The position numbers were made by a program, and so were the translations under genes. Of a stretch of DNA of 61,083 nucleotides, positions 33,503 to 42,694 are shown in pieces; position 1 is the stretch's first letter, and the number at the start of each line of letters is the position of its first letter. Location of the stretch: contig JAZROZ010000018.1 in assembly GCA_045648985.1 (NCBI GenBank), forward strand, positions 1 through 61,083, read 5' to 3'. The stretch comes from SIG437 sp045648985. GTDB lineage: Bacteria > Bacillota > Clostridia > UBA1381 > UBA9506. A model generated the notes under the pieces. That model ran no database searches, had not been told where the DNA came from, and saw nothing but the letters and a program-made list of their open reading frames with translations.

Positions 33503-33893
33503 TTTTTATTTCCTCTTCAATTATTTTTACTGCATCAATAATACAACCGTCACATGAGCGAAGTCCCTCAAATTTTAAGCGGCTACATAGTATTGTGGAA
33601 TTCATTTCTTCAAATTTTCTTATCATTTCTCCTGCTTTTTTATAGCTTGTCATTTTATTTGTTTCGGGCAGGCTATCTATTCCTTTACTATTTAAAAGTC
33701 CTGCTATCATCACCATAGCGCTCACCGCGCCGCAAACGCCTTTAGTGCCACCCATTCCACCACCGAAGGCTTCAGCCATTTTAAAAAGCACATCTTCATC
33801 TACACCTGTTATATCGCAAAACGCACAAGCTACCGCCTGCGCGCAGTTATATCCTTTTTTATGATTTTCTACCGCTTTTTCCTGTCTGTTCAT
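33495..33893 (-). CDS. C_GCAxxG_C_C family protein
   Basis: A 132-residue protein of the cysteine-rich family named for its C-GCAxxG-C-C pattern. Visible are YNCAQAVACAFCD, FGGGMGGTKGVCGAVSAMVMIAGL, and the C-terminal CSRLKFEGLRSCDGCIIDAV. The cysteines probably bind metal or act in redox chemistry; no function is established. It lies directly between a Nudix hydrolase and a patatin-like gene, with overlaps on both sides, so all three are co-expressed. Confidence 0.9.
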   Translation of the reverse strand: MNRQEKAVENHKKGYNCAQAVACAFCDITGVDEDVLFKMAEAFGGGMGGTKGVCGAVSAMVMIAGLLNSKGIDSLPETNKMTSYKKAGEMIRKFEEMNSTILCSRLKFEGLRSCDGCIIDAVKIIEEEIKNA

Positions 33894-34312
33894 TATATTT
33901 TCTCCCTTTTTACGAAATCATTTGCTTCTTTCAAAATTTGTTTTGTATTCTCAAACTGCATTAAAGATATCGCCTCATCAAAGGTTAAAAGCTCTGCACT
34001 CATAAGCTCCGATGCCTGCGGTTTTATCTCTTGTCCATCATATTCTGCTAAAAAATATGTAACCTGTTTTATCACATCTTTTTTTCTTGGCAAAGGATAT
34101 TCATCACGCACTAAAAAACCGTCAATAAAACGTGGCTTTATGCCTGTTTCTTCCAACATCTCTCTTTGTGCCGTTTCTTTTTCTGTTTCACCGTTTTCCA
34201 TATGTCCTTTGGGAAAGCCGTAAATTCCCTCGAGTGACCTGATAATCAGCCAATAAATATCATTATTGATTTTTGTAAAAACTACTGCTCCGCAGGATTT
34301 TTCGTATTTCAT
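33893..34312 (-). CDS. Nudix hydrolase (Ap4A hydrolase type)
   Basis: A 139-residue Nudix protein. The box reads GHMENGETEKETAQREMLEETGI (GxxxxxExxxxxxxREUxEExGU). The N terminus MKYEKSCGAVVF and the GFPKGHME segment match bis(5'-nucleosyl)-tetraphosphatase homologues, which clear dinucleoside polyphosphates. Substrate is inferred. It is first in the three-gene unit Nudix, C_GCAxxG_C_C, patatin. GGAGG lies ahead of its ATG. Confidence 0.92.
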   Translation of the reverse strand: MKYEKSCGAVVFTKINNDIYWLIIRSLEGIYGFPKGHMENGETEKETAQREMLEETGIKPRFIDGFLVRDEYPLPRKKDVIKQVTYFLAEYDGQEIKPQASELMSAELLTFDEAISLMQFENTKQILKEANDFVKREKI

Positions 34313-34339
34313 TTGCAGCCTCCAAATTTTTTCTACTGA

Positions 34340-35056
34340 TTATATCACCATTCCGCCGTTTATATTTAAGACTTGTCCGGTTATGAAATCACTTTCACCT
34401 GATGCTAAAAAAAGTATAGCTTTTGCAACTTCTTCGCTCTTTCCTATTCTTCCAAGTGGTGTTTCTTCCTTTAATAGCTGCATATCTTCATCAGTCAAGT
34501 CGCTGCACATATCTGTTGAAATCACACCGGGTGCTACACAGTTTACGCAAATCCCCGAGGGAGCAAGTTCCTTAGCGAGTGCCTTTGTAAAGCCGATTAC
34601 TGAAGCCTTTGATGCTGAATAGTGCACCTCGCACGATGCGCCTGCTATCCCCCACATCGACGAAACATTTATGATTTTTCCGCACTTTTTGTGTATCATA
34701 TATGGAAGTGCCGATTTTGTGCAGTTAAACATTCCTTTTACGTTTATACTAAACATTTCGTCCCAATCTTGTTCTGTGATATCGGAAAAAAGTTTGATTT
34801 GCGAAATGCCCGCGTTATTGATGAGCACATCTACGCCGCCATATTTTTTCTCGATTTCTTCAAACATTTTTTTGACTTCTTCTGATTTCGATACGTCGGC
34901 GTAAATTGCCAGAGCACCGATTTCTTCAGCCAAAAGCAATGCTTTTTCTTTGCTTTTATTGTAGTTTATGATAACTCTATAGCCATTTTGTGCAAACTCT
35001 CTTGCAACCGCTGCACCTATTCCGCGCGAAGCACCTGTAATTAAAACTGTTTTCAT
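34340..35056 (-). CDS. Short-chain dehydrogenase, YmfI type (EF-P 5-aminopentanone reductase-like)
   Basis: A 238-residue SDR with TGASRGIGAAVA (cofactor loop), NNAG, catalytic S in NVSSMWGIAGAS, and YSASKA. The SSMWG-x-x-GAS-x-E-V segment and length resemble YmfI, which acts with YmfF/YmfH in EF-P modification in Bacillus; the latter two are encoded at 3231-5782. A general FabG-like 3-oxoacyl-ACP reductase is the alternative; the gene is not with fatty acid genes here. Its 3' end is 27 bases before the Nudix gene. Confidence 0.8.
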   Translation of the reverse strand: MKTVLITGASRGIGAAVAREFAQNGYRVIINYNKSKEKALLLAEEIGALAIYADVSKSEEVKKMFEEIEKKYGGVDVLINNAGISQIKLFSDITEQDWDEMFSINVKGMFNCTKSALPYMIHKKCGKIINVSSMWGIAGASCEVHYSASKASVIGFTKALAKELAPSGICVNCVAPGVISTDMCSDLTDEDMQLLKEETPLGRIGKSEEVAKAILFLASGESDFITGQVLNINGGMVI

Positions 35057-35103
35057 ATGTCACCTTAATTTTCCGCACACCCAAACAAATCATATCAGAT
35101 TTT

Positions 35104-37653
35104 TTATTGAGTATCCTTAGTTTGTCTGCGTTTTTTTAGCATGGCATAAATACATATACCAATAAGTGTAGCAACTGATATACATAAAGAAGCCACAAAA
35201 CCCGGAACCCTGTAATAAAGCTCTATTTCATGTTCTCCTTGTGGAACACGTATCGCAAGAAACGTGTTTTGTGCAGACAGGGTTTCGCATTTTTTACCAT
35301 CTGCATATGCAGTCCACCCCTTATCGTAAGGAATGGTTGTAAAAAGGATTTCTCCCTCTTTTACATTTACTCTGCCGGATATATAAGTATCGCTATGTTT
35401 TTCCACATTTAGTCCCGAAGTTTTTTTCTTTTCAAGGCAATCGTTATAAAAGCTTTCCGTGTCGATACAAGCAATTTCCGCGCCTCTAAGCTCATAAATC
35501 TGCGGAAGTTCAACAGAAATGGAGTCCCCTTGTGAAAAGTTACCGAGACAGAATACCTTTTGTGTAGATTTAGCATATGGATTTATGATAGTCTCACCAT
35601 CATTGGAAACTATAATATCACCATTATATTTGCTTGCAAGACTGATATAATATGTACCGCTTTTTGATGCGATAAACTCAAGCGACTGAAAATCCTTTAT
35701 CGTCACATCATCTATTTTAGTAAAGTAAGATTTGCCTAATATAGATTCTGCAAACAAATCCTGATTTTTAAAATACGATGCTTCATAAGGAAGTGTTTCT
35801 AAAACAGAAGCATTTACGGCAAAACCTAAAGGAAGCGCATAAGGATTTTTAAAAATCTGAACGCCCTCTGCACTCTCAATTTCTTCATAATCGTCAGCTG
35901 CCTTCTCATCACAGAGAACATATTTAACACCCAACAAACTGTCAGTTACTATGGTAGAGCCAACATATCTTATCAGCACCGATTCCTGAAGCATCCCCAT
36001 ATTTCTGTTAAATTGCACTATATTGTTGTTATATGTTGAGCTATAGTGCGTCATTCCATTATAACCAAAAGTCATAGCATCGTTATCAGTTCTGGTAAAC
36101 GTCTTTTCCATACGATAAAGCCCATCATCCTGCTTTTTAACTGTATCAACGCTTGTGCTTATAGTGTTTACATGTGCCTTATATTCACTTCTTGATTTAT
36201 ACTTATGCTCATTATTAAGTCCATGAAGTGTAACGAGCCCGTTTGTAACAAGCTCAGAACAGGTAATTAGTATCAACAACACGCACGCTATGTTTTTAAC
36301 TTGTTTTTTCCCTCTTGCAAAAATCACAAATGCGGCAATATATACAATTGTCAGTATTATACTGAGTAGAGCAAGTGTCTTGTTTGTAATTATGTTCCGT
36401 CCGAAAAAATATACCAAAACAAGCAAAACCAAATATATGTCAAATGCTATCGGCAGTTTCTTTAGTGAGCCTGAACTCATTTCATAAAAACCATTTGCCG
36501 CAGTCATTACAGCAAAAAGACAAAACACATACGCATATCTGTATGGATACCATGAGGGATACTGGAAAATGTGCCATGCCATATCGATTTCTTTAACAAA
36601 AAAACTTATTAAAAGAACCAGAAAAACTGCACCTGTTATACATCTTTTTCGCACGGAAATCCTTGAATTGAAAAAGAAAGCGACACTCATTAGACCAACA
36701 ATCATTCCACAAAAAATATTTGGAACTCCGCTGTTTGTTATGGTGTCATATTGACCAATGAAAAGACGCCTTAAAATACCTGTTATTCCTATATTTAAAA
36801 AGCCTTCGGGAACATATGCCCCTGCTGCCATTTTTCCATTTAAAATATCTAAAAATGTGGGAAAAAGCACAACCATACTGAGTAATACACCAATAAAACC
36901 CAGACAGAGCATTTTAAGTATTTTTTTCAAAAAATCTTTTTTATCAAAGGCACTTACAAGAATAAAATAGCGACTGAAAAAATACAGAATAACAAATATC
37001 GTATTTATATATGCTGTATAATAGTTAGAAAACAGCGACATAGTATATGCTATAAGAAACAATCTGCCTGATTTATTTTCAATAATATGCTCAGTTCCAA
37101 GCAAAATAATCGGCAGCCATATCGCGCCGTCCATCCACATAATACACATCTGATAATGCATCAGGTAAGTTGACATGGCATACGCTATTGAAAACAACAC
37201 CACAGATATATCTGTTTTCTTAAATATGTTGCTCAAAAAAATCGCACATGTAAGCCCACACGTTCCAATTTTGAGCATCGTAATCAGAGCGATACCCTCC
37301 GGCATTACGGAATTTGGAAAAATAGCAGCGAGTAAAAAGAACGGGCTCGTAAGATAGTAGGAAACAAGCCCAAAAACACTTCCGCCCATTTCCTTACTAA
37401 AGGAATAGAATATACTTGCCTCTCCATTTAAAACCTTATGCCAATATGCAAAAAAGTCAGCATACTGCCCGTTTAAATCCATAACAAGTGCGGTTTTATC
37501 TCCAAATGGCCAAACCTCAAACAAAGCATATATTAATGCCATAGATAAAAGTGGAATGAAAAATGCAAGAAAATATATAATCGGTTTTTTAAGCTCGGAC
37601 ATAATAGGATTTTCATTTTTCTGTATTCCTGTCTTTCGTAAAGTATTCTTCAT
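35104..37653 (-). CDS. YfhO family membrane protein (glycosyltransferase-like)
   Basis: An 849-residue YfhO family protein with about twelve membrane helices across residues 25-460, a soluble extracytoplasmic domain (residues about 470-800), and a final helix before a basic KKRRQTK tail. Near the N terminus are DLNGQYADFFAYWHK and FSKEMGGSVFGLVSYYLTSPF, typical YfhO segments. In Bacillus and Listeria YfhO members are needed to glycosylate lipoteichoic acid or other wall polymers with lipid-linked sugars. The ATG at 37653 follows GGGAGG. It is 14 bases after the DUF6056 gene in one operon. Confidence 0.9.
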   Translation of the reverse strand: MKNTLRKTGIQKNENPIMSELKKPIIYFLAFFIPLLSMALIYALFEVWPFGDKTALVMDLNGQYADFFAYWHKVLNGEASIFYSFSKEMGGSVFGLVSYYLTSPFFLLAAIFPNSVMPEGIALITMLKIGTCGLTCAIFLSNIFKKTDISVVLFSIAYAMSTYLMHYQMCIMWMDGAIWLPIILLGTEHIIENKSGRLFLIAYTMSLFSNYYTAYINTIFVILYFFSRYFILVSAFDKKDFLKKILKMLCLGFIGVLLSMVVLFPTFLDILNGKMAAGAYVPEGFLNIGITGILRRLFIGQYDTITNSGVPNIFCGMIVGLMSVAFFFNSRISVRKRCITGAVFLVLLISFFVKEIDMAWHIFQYPSWYPYRYAYVFCLFAVMTAANGFYEMSSGSLKKLPIAFDIYLVLLVLVYFFGRNIITNKTLALLSIILTIVYIAAFVIFARGKKQVKNIACVLLILITCSELVTNGLVTLHGLNNEHKYKSRSEYKAHVNTISTSVDTVKKQDDGLYRMEKTFTRTDNDAMTFGYNGMTHYSSTYNNNIVQFNRNMGMLQESVLIRYVGSTIVTDSLLGVKYVLCDEKAADDYEEIESAEGVQIFKNPYALPLGFAVNASVLETLPYEASYFKNQDLFAESILGKSYFTKIDDVTIKDFQSLEFIASKSGTYYISLASKYNGDIIVSNDGETIINPYAKSTQKVFCLGNFSQGDSISVELPQIYELRGAEIACIDTESFYNDCLEKKKTSGLNVEKHSDTYISGRVNVKEGEILFTTIPYDKGWTAYADGKKCETLSAQNTFLAIRVPQGEHEIELYYRVPGFVASLCISVATLIGICIYAMLKKRRQTKDTQ

Positions 37654-37667
37654 CAAAAAATACCTCC

Positions 37668-39074
37668 CTATTGTTGCAGATCAATTGCACTGATTCTATC
37701 TAACCCAAAATATTTAGCTGACCACGCATTCACCCAAGTGTTAGATGGTGGTGCGTAACTTGCAACACCATTTGGTTTTGACATTACATCACGCTTGTGC
37801 TCATTTCTCTTAACCATTACAATTTTAACATCGGATCTTCCGTTTTCTTTAGCTTCATATATAGTGTCAAGCTGTAACCTTGTCTGTTCATAAGAGTTAT
37901 GTAATTCTTTAATAGTTGTAAAATATGACAAGGTAAAAATTACTATAAGAGTCACTGCAACAAGCTTAGGTATAACCTTGCTAATCATTTTGAAATCTAT
38001 TTTTTCGTAATAATAACCAATCATGGAGATAGTAAGACAAACTGCAAAAAACCAGGCTCTTTCTGGTATATAGTCTGAAAAAATCAAAACACCAATTGAG
38101 GACAATGCACCTAAAATATAAATAAGCGGAAGCACTTTTCTCTTATTATCGTCTTTAGACATACCATTTGTGATTACAACAAATATAACAACAATCGCAA
38201 ATGTAACAAGCAACCCGAAAAGTACATAACTCGATTTATTGACAATCTCTTTCATCCTCTCTGCAAGCAAATCAAGAGTTATTGGCGTTGAAATTTTGTC
38301 ATTACTCGGAGATGAAATAAGTACGATTGTTCCTATAATAGTACCAACAATTCCTGAAAAAGACCATTTTGGAATTTTTATTTTGTTTGTCTTGTAAAAA
38401 ATCACGAATAAAATGCAAGTAAAAGCTATAGCTCCGCCGCTGTTTTCGTTAGTACATCCCGCAAAAAGCCCAAATATTCCCATTAAAATCTCGTTTTTCA
38501 AATTATCCTTCATAATATTTTCGTGATCTAAAGCATATCTTCTGTAAGGTAACAAAAAAAACAAAAGAATTGTAGCGCACCAAAGATAACTTGCAGCTCC
38601 ACTTGCCCACAAAACTGTTGCGCCATACTGAGGTAAAAAGAACCACATCATTAGATAAACACAAGCTAACAAAAGTGCATTGGAGTTTTTGTTTTTATGT
38701 GATGCATGCAAAGATATAACAATTCCAAGCAACACGAAAACCAGGGAATTTACTATGTTAAAAATAACTTTATGCATTATTCCCGGATAGCTCGTTGCAA
38801 GGACTGCCTGCAAAAGGCCATGCGCCACAAGCCTGCCATTACATAAATTCCAATGATTCTTCATTGAACGAAAAATATCAAAAAGTGAGTTTACTCTTTC
38901 AGAGGTTGCCGTAGGATTTCCCGGCATCTCATATACAAACATATAGCACCAGTCGTCAGATACAAATGGGGTTAGGAAATTTTGAATCAATGTAAGCACA
39001 AAAACAACCATACAAACCACGGCACAAGCTGCTAAAGCCTTGTCTTCTTTAATGCGAGTAATTAATTTTTTCAC
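37668..39074 (-). CDS. DUF6056 family multi-pass membrane protein
   Basis: A 468-residue protein with about eleven hydrophobic segments. The N-terminal extracellular loop contains TPFVSDDWCYMF, an acidic pair in the position of the catalytic DD/DE of GT-C glycosyltransferases, then NGRLVAHGLLQ; LFAGCTNENSGGA follows in the middle. These match DUF6056, a family found near polymer glycosylation genes. The start is GTG after AGGAGG. Function, likely a GT-C sugar transferase, is inferred; the pairing with YfhO supports a role in surface polymer decoration. Confidence 0.82.
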   Translation of the reverse strand: MKKLITRIKEDKALAACAVVCMVVFVLTLIQNFLTPFVSDDWCYMFVYEMPGNPTATSERVNSLFDIFRSMKNHWNLCNGRLVAHGLLQAVLATSYPGIMHKVIFNIVNSLVFVLLGIVISLHASHKNKNSNALLLACVYLMMWFFLPQYGATVLWASGAASYLWCATILLFFLLPYRRYALDHENIMKDNLKNEILMGIFGLFAGCTNENSGGAIAFTCILFVIFYKTNKIKIPKWSFSGIVGTIIGTIVLISSPSNDKISTPITLDLLAERMKEIVNKSSYVLFGLLVTFAIVVIFVVITNGMSKDDNKRKVLPLIYILGALSSIGVLIFSDYIPERAWFFAVCLTISMIGYYYEKIDFKMISKVIPKLVAVTLIVIFTLSYFTTIKELHNSYEQTRLQLDTIYEAKENGRSDVKIVMVKRNEHKRDVMSKPNGVASYAPPSNTWVNAWSAKYFGLDRISAIDLQQ

Positions 39075-39162
39075 TATCTTTCCTCCTGATTTTAATATCT
39101 TATCTTGTGTATACCATCTCTGTTGGCTTCGGGTACAATAGGTAATTTTACCGATTATTGCA

Positions 39163-39191
39163 ATTATATCACGAAACTATATCACTTGCAA
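39163..39191 (-). promoter_or_regulatory. Sigma-A promoter of the DUF6056-yfhO operon
   Basis: Minus-strand TTGCAA (39186-39191), 17-base spacer, TATAAT (39163-39168) with an extended TGA. Just downstream is a 12-base palindrome GGTAATTTTACC (39151-39162) that may be an operator. The promoter is in the gap after mutS2. Confidence 0.7.
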
Positions 39192-39211
39192 GAGCTTTTC
39201 ATATGTCATCT

Positions 39212-41581
39212 CTATTTCAGTGTCACAACTGTCACGCCGTGCTCTCCTTCTCCGTATTTTCCTGCTCTAAAGCCTTCAACACTTCTGTGATGTCTTAAAT
39301 ATTCTGTCACAGCAGAGCGCAGAGCACCTGTGCCCTTGCCGTGAATTATCGTGATTGTTTTTAGTGATGCTAAAAGCGAATCATCAATGAACTTATCAAC
39401 CGCCATCACAGCTTCGTCTGCGAGCATTCCACGAAGGTCTATTTCTGTGCTTACATCTTTCGTTTTACTCATTCCGGCATACATATTTGTTTTCTTTTGT
39501 TCTTTATATTCGTTTTCCTGTTTTATCCTTACTAAGTCCTTTAGGTTCACCTTTATCTTCATAATTCCCGCCTGAACGGAAAGGTTTCCGCTTGAATCAG
39601 GGATAGTTAAAACAGAAGCTTCCTTATCCAAAGACAGTATTTTTACAGTTTCGCCTAGCTTTAAGTTTTTAGGTGGTTTTCTGTTTATTTTCTTATCTGT
39701 TTCCCCAATAGCTGCAACTTTGTCTGTCTGTTCCTTCAGCGCATCTTTTGCACGGTTTTGAGCATCAATCGCCTCTTTTACACTTTCAATATTTTTGATT
39801 TCTCTTAATTCTTTAATTATTTTCTGTGATTCTTCCTTTGCAGTTTCTAAAATTCTCAAGGCTTCGATTCTTGCTTCTTCTAACTGCTTTTTAGTTTTTA
39901 TATCTGCCTCTTTTTGTGCTTTTTTCGCTTTATCAAGCATAGAGCGTGCATCACGCATCATTGCATCTGCCTTGCTTTTTTGATACTCCGAGCGTTGTCT
40001 GTTTTTTTCTAACTTTGTGAGCACATCTTCAAGCTTTACGTTATCATCTGCTATGTGATTATTTGCCGCTTCTATGATTGAAGCGTCAAGACCAAGTCTT
40101 TTTGAAATTGCAAATGCGTTACTTTTTCCCGGTACACCGATTAAAAGCTTATAGGTGGGAGAAAGTGTTTTGATGTCAAATTCACAAGATGCATTTTCTA
40201 CCCCTTTTGTAGACAGAGCATACATCTTAAGCTCACTATAGTGAGTAGTTGCTGCAACCTTTGCACCACGCTCTTTCAAATATTCCAGGATTGAAACGGC
40301 AAGTGCAGCGCCCTCTGTCGGGTCTGTACCTGCACCAAGCTCGTCAGCTAAAACCAATGTTTTGTCGTTTACTTTTTTTAAGATATCAACTAAATTGACA
40401 ATATGTGATGAAAACGTACTAAGGCTCTGTTCTATGCTCTGTTCATCACCGATATCTGCAAAAACATCAGTAAAAAACGACATTTCACTTGAGTCAGACG
40501 CTCCTATATGAAGTCCTGAAAGTGTCATAAGTGTGAAAAGTCCAAGTGTTTTTAATGATACAGTTTTTCCGCCTGTGTTCGGACCTGTTATGACCAGCGT
40601 ATCAAATTCGCCACCCAAATATATATCGACAGGAACAACTTTATCAGTAGGAAGGAGCGGATGTCTTCCTTTTTTTATTGAAATATATCCCTTATCATTG
40701 AGCTTTGGCTCTACCCCATTATGCTTTATCGAAAGCTTAGCTTTAGAGAATATGAAATCAAGCTCAAATACTATTTTTGTGTTTTCTTCGATTACGTCTA
40801 CAAATTGAGCGCAGTAAGCTGAAAGCTCTGCTATTATTCTTTCTATTTCCTTTTTCTCATTGGCCGAAAGCCTTGATAAGTCATTTGTCAGCTCAACCAC
40901 TGCCATAGGCTCTACAAAGATTGTAGCACCTGACGATGAAGAATCGTGTACAATACCAGGTATTTCGTTTTTACACTCTGCTTTTACAGGTACAACAAAT
41001 CTGTCGCCACGCGAGGTTATGATTGGCTCCTGCAGAGCTTTTTGATATTTTGATGAAGATATTACAGAGTTTAAAACCTCACGAATTCTTGCAGACTGCG
41101 TTTTCATCTTCTTTCTTATAGAAAAAAGCTCGCCCGATGCCGTGTCTGCAATCTCGTCTTCTGATACGATAACTTCATCTATACGTTTTTTTAGGTCAGG
41201 AAGCGTCGAAAGGCACATTCCTAAAGACAAAATGCTTCCCTCTTCTAAAGCTTTATCGTCAGAAATATAACGCTTTAAGCCGCTTACAACCACGCACAAA
41301 TCACGCAAAGACAAAAGCTCACGAACAGACATAACACCGCCCATTTCAGCTTTTTTTACTGACGGTGATACGTTTGTTATTTTGAGCGACTGCGGATTTC
41401 CGCGTCTTAGTATAATTCCCGTGCCCTCTGTCGTTTCTTTTAACAGATTTTTTACGTCGTCAAACGTTTTTGCGGGCGTGAGTGAATAAATCCTGTCCTT
41501 TACTTCCTTATTATCAGTAAAGGCAGAAAGCTGATCTAAAATCTTATTAAATTCAAGTGTTTTAAAAGCTTTTTTATCCAT
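39212..41581 (-). CDS. mutS2: Endonuclease MutS2 / ribosome collision factor RqcU
   Basis: A 789-residue MutS2. The ATPase has GPNTGGKTVSLKTLG (Walker A), TFSSHIVNLVDILK, LVLADELGAGTDPTEGAAL (Walker B), and TTHYSELK. A long coiled-coil (residues about 505-620) leads to the KOW-like segment and the C-terminal Smr domain with TEIDLRGM and IIHGKGTGALRSAV. In Bacillus MutS2 (RqcU) splits collided ribosomes or limits recombination. A few genes upstream is RqcP-like S4, which supports the ribosome quality-control role. It overlaps the TPR gene start region by 8 bases. Confidence 0.97.
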   Translation of the reverse strand: MDKKAFKTLEFNKILDQLSAFTDNKEVKDRIYSLTPAKTFDDVKNLLKETTEGTGIILRRGNPQSLKITNVSPSVKKAEMGGVMSVRELLSLRDLCVVVSGLKRYISDDKALEEGSILSLGMCLSTLPDLKKRIDEVIVSEDEIADTASGELFSIRKKMKTQSARIREVLNSVISSSKYQKALQEPIITSRGDRFVVPVKAECKNEIPGIVHDSSSSGATIFVEPMAVVELTNDLSRLSANEKKEIERIIAELSAYCAQFVDVIEENTKIVFELDFIFSKAKLSIKHNGVEPKLNDKGYISIKKGRHPLLPTDKVVPVDIYLGGEFDTLVITGPNTGGKTVSLKTLGLFTLMTLSGLHIGASDSSEMSFFTDVFADIGDEQSIEQSLSTFSSHIVNLVDILKKVNDKTLVLADELGAGTDPTEGAALAVSILEYLKERGAKVAATTHYSELKMYALSTKGVENASCEFDIKTLSPTYKLLIGVPGKSNAFAISKRLGLDASIIEAANNHIADDNVKLEDVLTKLEKNRQRSEYQKSKADAMMRDARSMLDKAKKAQKEADIKTKKQLEEARIEALRILETAKEESQKIIKELREIKNIESVKEAIDAQNRAKDALKEQTDKVAAIGETDKKINRKPPKNLKLGETVKILSLDKEASVLTIPDSSGNLSVQAGIMKIKVNLKDLVRIKQENEYKEQKKTNMYAGMSKTKDVSTEIDLRGMLADEAVMAVDKFIDDSLLASLKTITIIHGKGTGALRSAVTEYLRHHRSVEGFRAGKYGEGEHGVTVVTLK

Positions 41582-42368
41582 CTAATTCCTCTGATAACCT
41601 CGCTACGTCCTCGTGTGAAATCTGCGACAAAAACGAAGTTTTGATATTCTTTGTTTTTTCTAAATATTCTTTAGCAAGCTCTTTTTTACCGAGTGCTTTT
41701 GCACTAACTGCCACATCATAATATGCTTCGATAAAAGTTGGTGCTTTTTGCATCAGTTCTTCTGAATATGAAAAAGCTTTCTCATACTCACCTTTTCTAT
41801 TATAGAGCTGCACTAAATTATCTAAAATTACAGGGTCGTCACTGTTAAAATCATAAGCTTCCAAGCTAAACTTTTCAGCTTCTTCTATATTTCCCATTTG
41901 CAGATATAAAGAGCCGATGCTTCCATACATAGTTGTAGTTTTATATGTCGGGAATATTTCTAAAAGCTCTTCTAATGCTTCGTCTAGCCTGTCCGTTTTC
42001 ATAAGAACTAAAGCATGATATGATTTAGCAACGTTTCTTACTGCATCCTGATTCTTAAATGCTAAGATTCGATTTAAGATTTCTTCCGCTTTTTCGGGAT
42101 TTCCTTCACGCAGAAGATAATATGAATATGTAAGCCTTTGATTGATTTTCATACCATGTTTATATCCTCTTTCAAACCAATCTAAAGCTTCTTTATTTTT
42201 TTCTAAGGTATATTTTCTCAAAGCGACTAACGTGCACAAATCTGCATATTTTTTACTGTAAAGATAGATTAAATAAACGGCTGTTGCAACTAAACCTAAA
42301 ATTATGCCGCTTTTAATATAAATCCAGACTATTAGTGCTGCTAAAATCAACAAAATTAAACCTTGCAT
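41574..42368 (-). CDS. Membrane-anchored tetratricopeptide repeat protein
   Basis: A 264-residue protein with an N-terminal hydrophobic hairpin (residues 2-38, two short membrane segments) and about five TPR-like helix pairs after it, for example LDWFERGYKHGMKINQRL, NIEEAEKFSLEAYDF and GEYEKAFSYSEELMQK. It probably scaffolds another membrane or ribosome-associated factor, but no partner is known. It overlaps mutS2 by 8 bases and lies 55 bases after the S4 gene, with a hairpin in the gap. Confidence 0.85.
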   Translation of the reverse strand: MQGLILLILAALIVWIYIKSGIILGLVATAVYLIYLYSKKYADLCTLVALRKYTLEKNKEALDWFERGYKHGMKINQRLTYSYYLLREGNPEKAEEILNRILAFKNQDAVRNVAKSYHALVLMKTDRLDEALEELLEIFPTYKTTTMYGSIGSLYLQMGNIEEAEKFSLEAYDFNSDDPVILDNLVQLYNRKGEYEKAFSYSEELMQKAPTFIEAYYDVAVSAKALGKKELAKEYLEKTKNIKTSFLSQISHEDVARLSEELDG

Positions 42369-42390
42369 ATCTTTTCTCTCCTGAATGTTC

Positions 42391-42416
42391 GTAGGGATTG
42401 CGTTAACAATCCCTAC
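42391..42416. repeat. Intergenic hairpin between S4 and TPR genes
   Basis: GTAGGGATTG (42391-42400) and CAATCCCTAC (42407-42416) form a perfect 10-bp stem with loop CGTTAA. No T run follows directly, so it is more like a small palindromic repeat than a terminator. Confidence 0.6.
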
Positions 42417-42423
42417 AAATTAA

Positions 42424-42666
42424 CTATTCTAAAACTTTATAAAGCTCAGATGCTGCGTCTTTACCTACGTGTTCTACTACATTTAACACTTGAAACTTTG
42501 TCACCTTTTCACCAAAGCGCAGTTCTAAAACATCGCCCACCTTTACGTCATAGGAAGCTTTGGCTGCTCTTCCGTTTACAGATATCCTTCCGCTGTCGCA
42601 AGCTTCGTTTGCTATTGTTCTTCTTTTTATTATTCTTGAAACCTTTAAATATTTATCAAGACGCAT
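42424..42666 (-). CDS. rqcP: RNA-binding S4 domain protein, RqcP type
   Basis: An 80-residue single-domain S4 protein. MRLDKYLKVSRIIKRRTIAN and ACDSGRISVNGRAAKAS are the helix-turn RNA-binding core, followed by VKVGDVLELRFGEK. RqcP (YlmH-like/YabO) in Firmicutes helps RqcH add alanine tails on stalled 50S subunits. The name is inferred from size and family; the heat-shock HslR branch is alike. It lies 28 bases after trpS and near mutS2. Confidence 0.9.
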   Translation of the reverse strand: MRLDKYLKVSRIIKRRTIANEACDSGRISVNGRAAKASYDVKVGDVLELRFGEKVTKFQVLNVVEHVGKDAASELYKVLE

Positions 42667-42694
42667 TGTTTTCTCCTTTATTGCCTTTCAGTTA

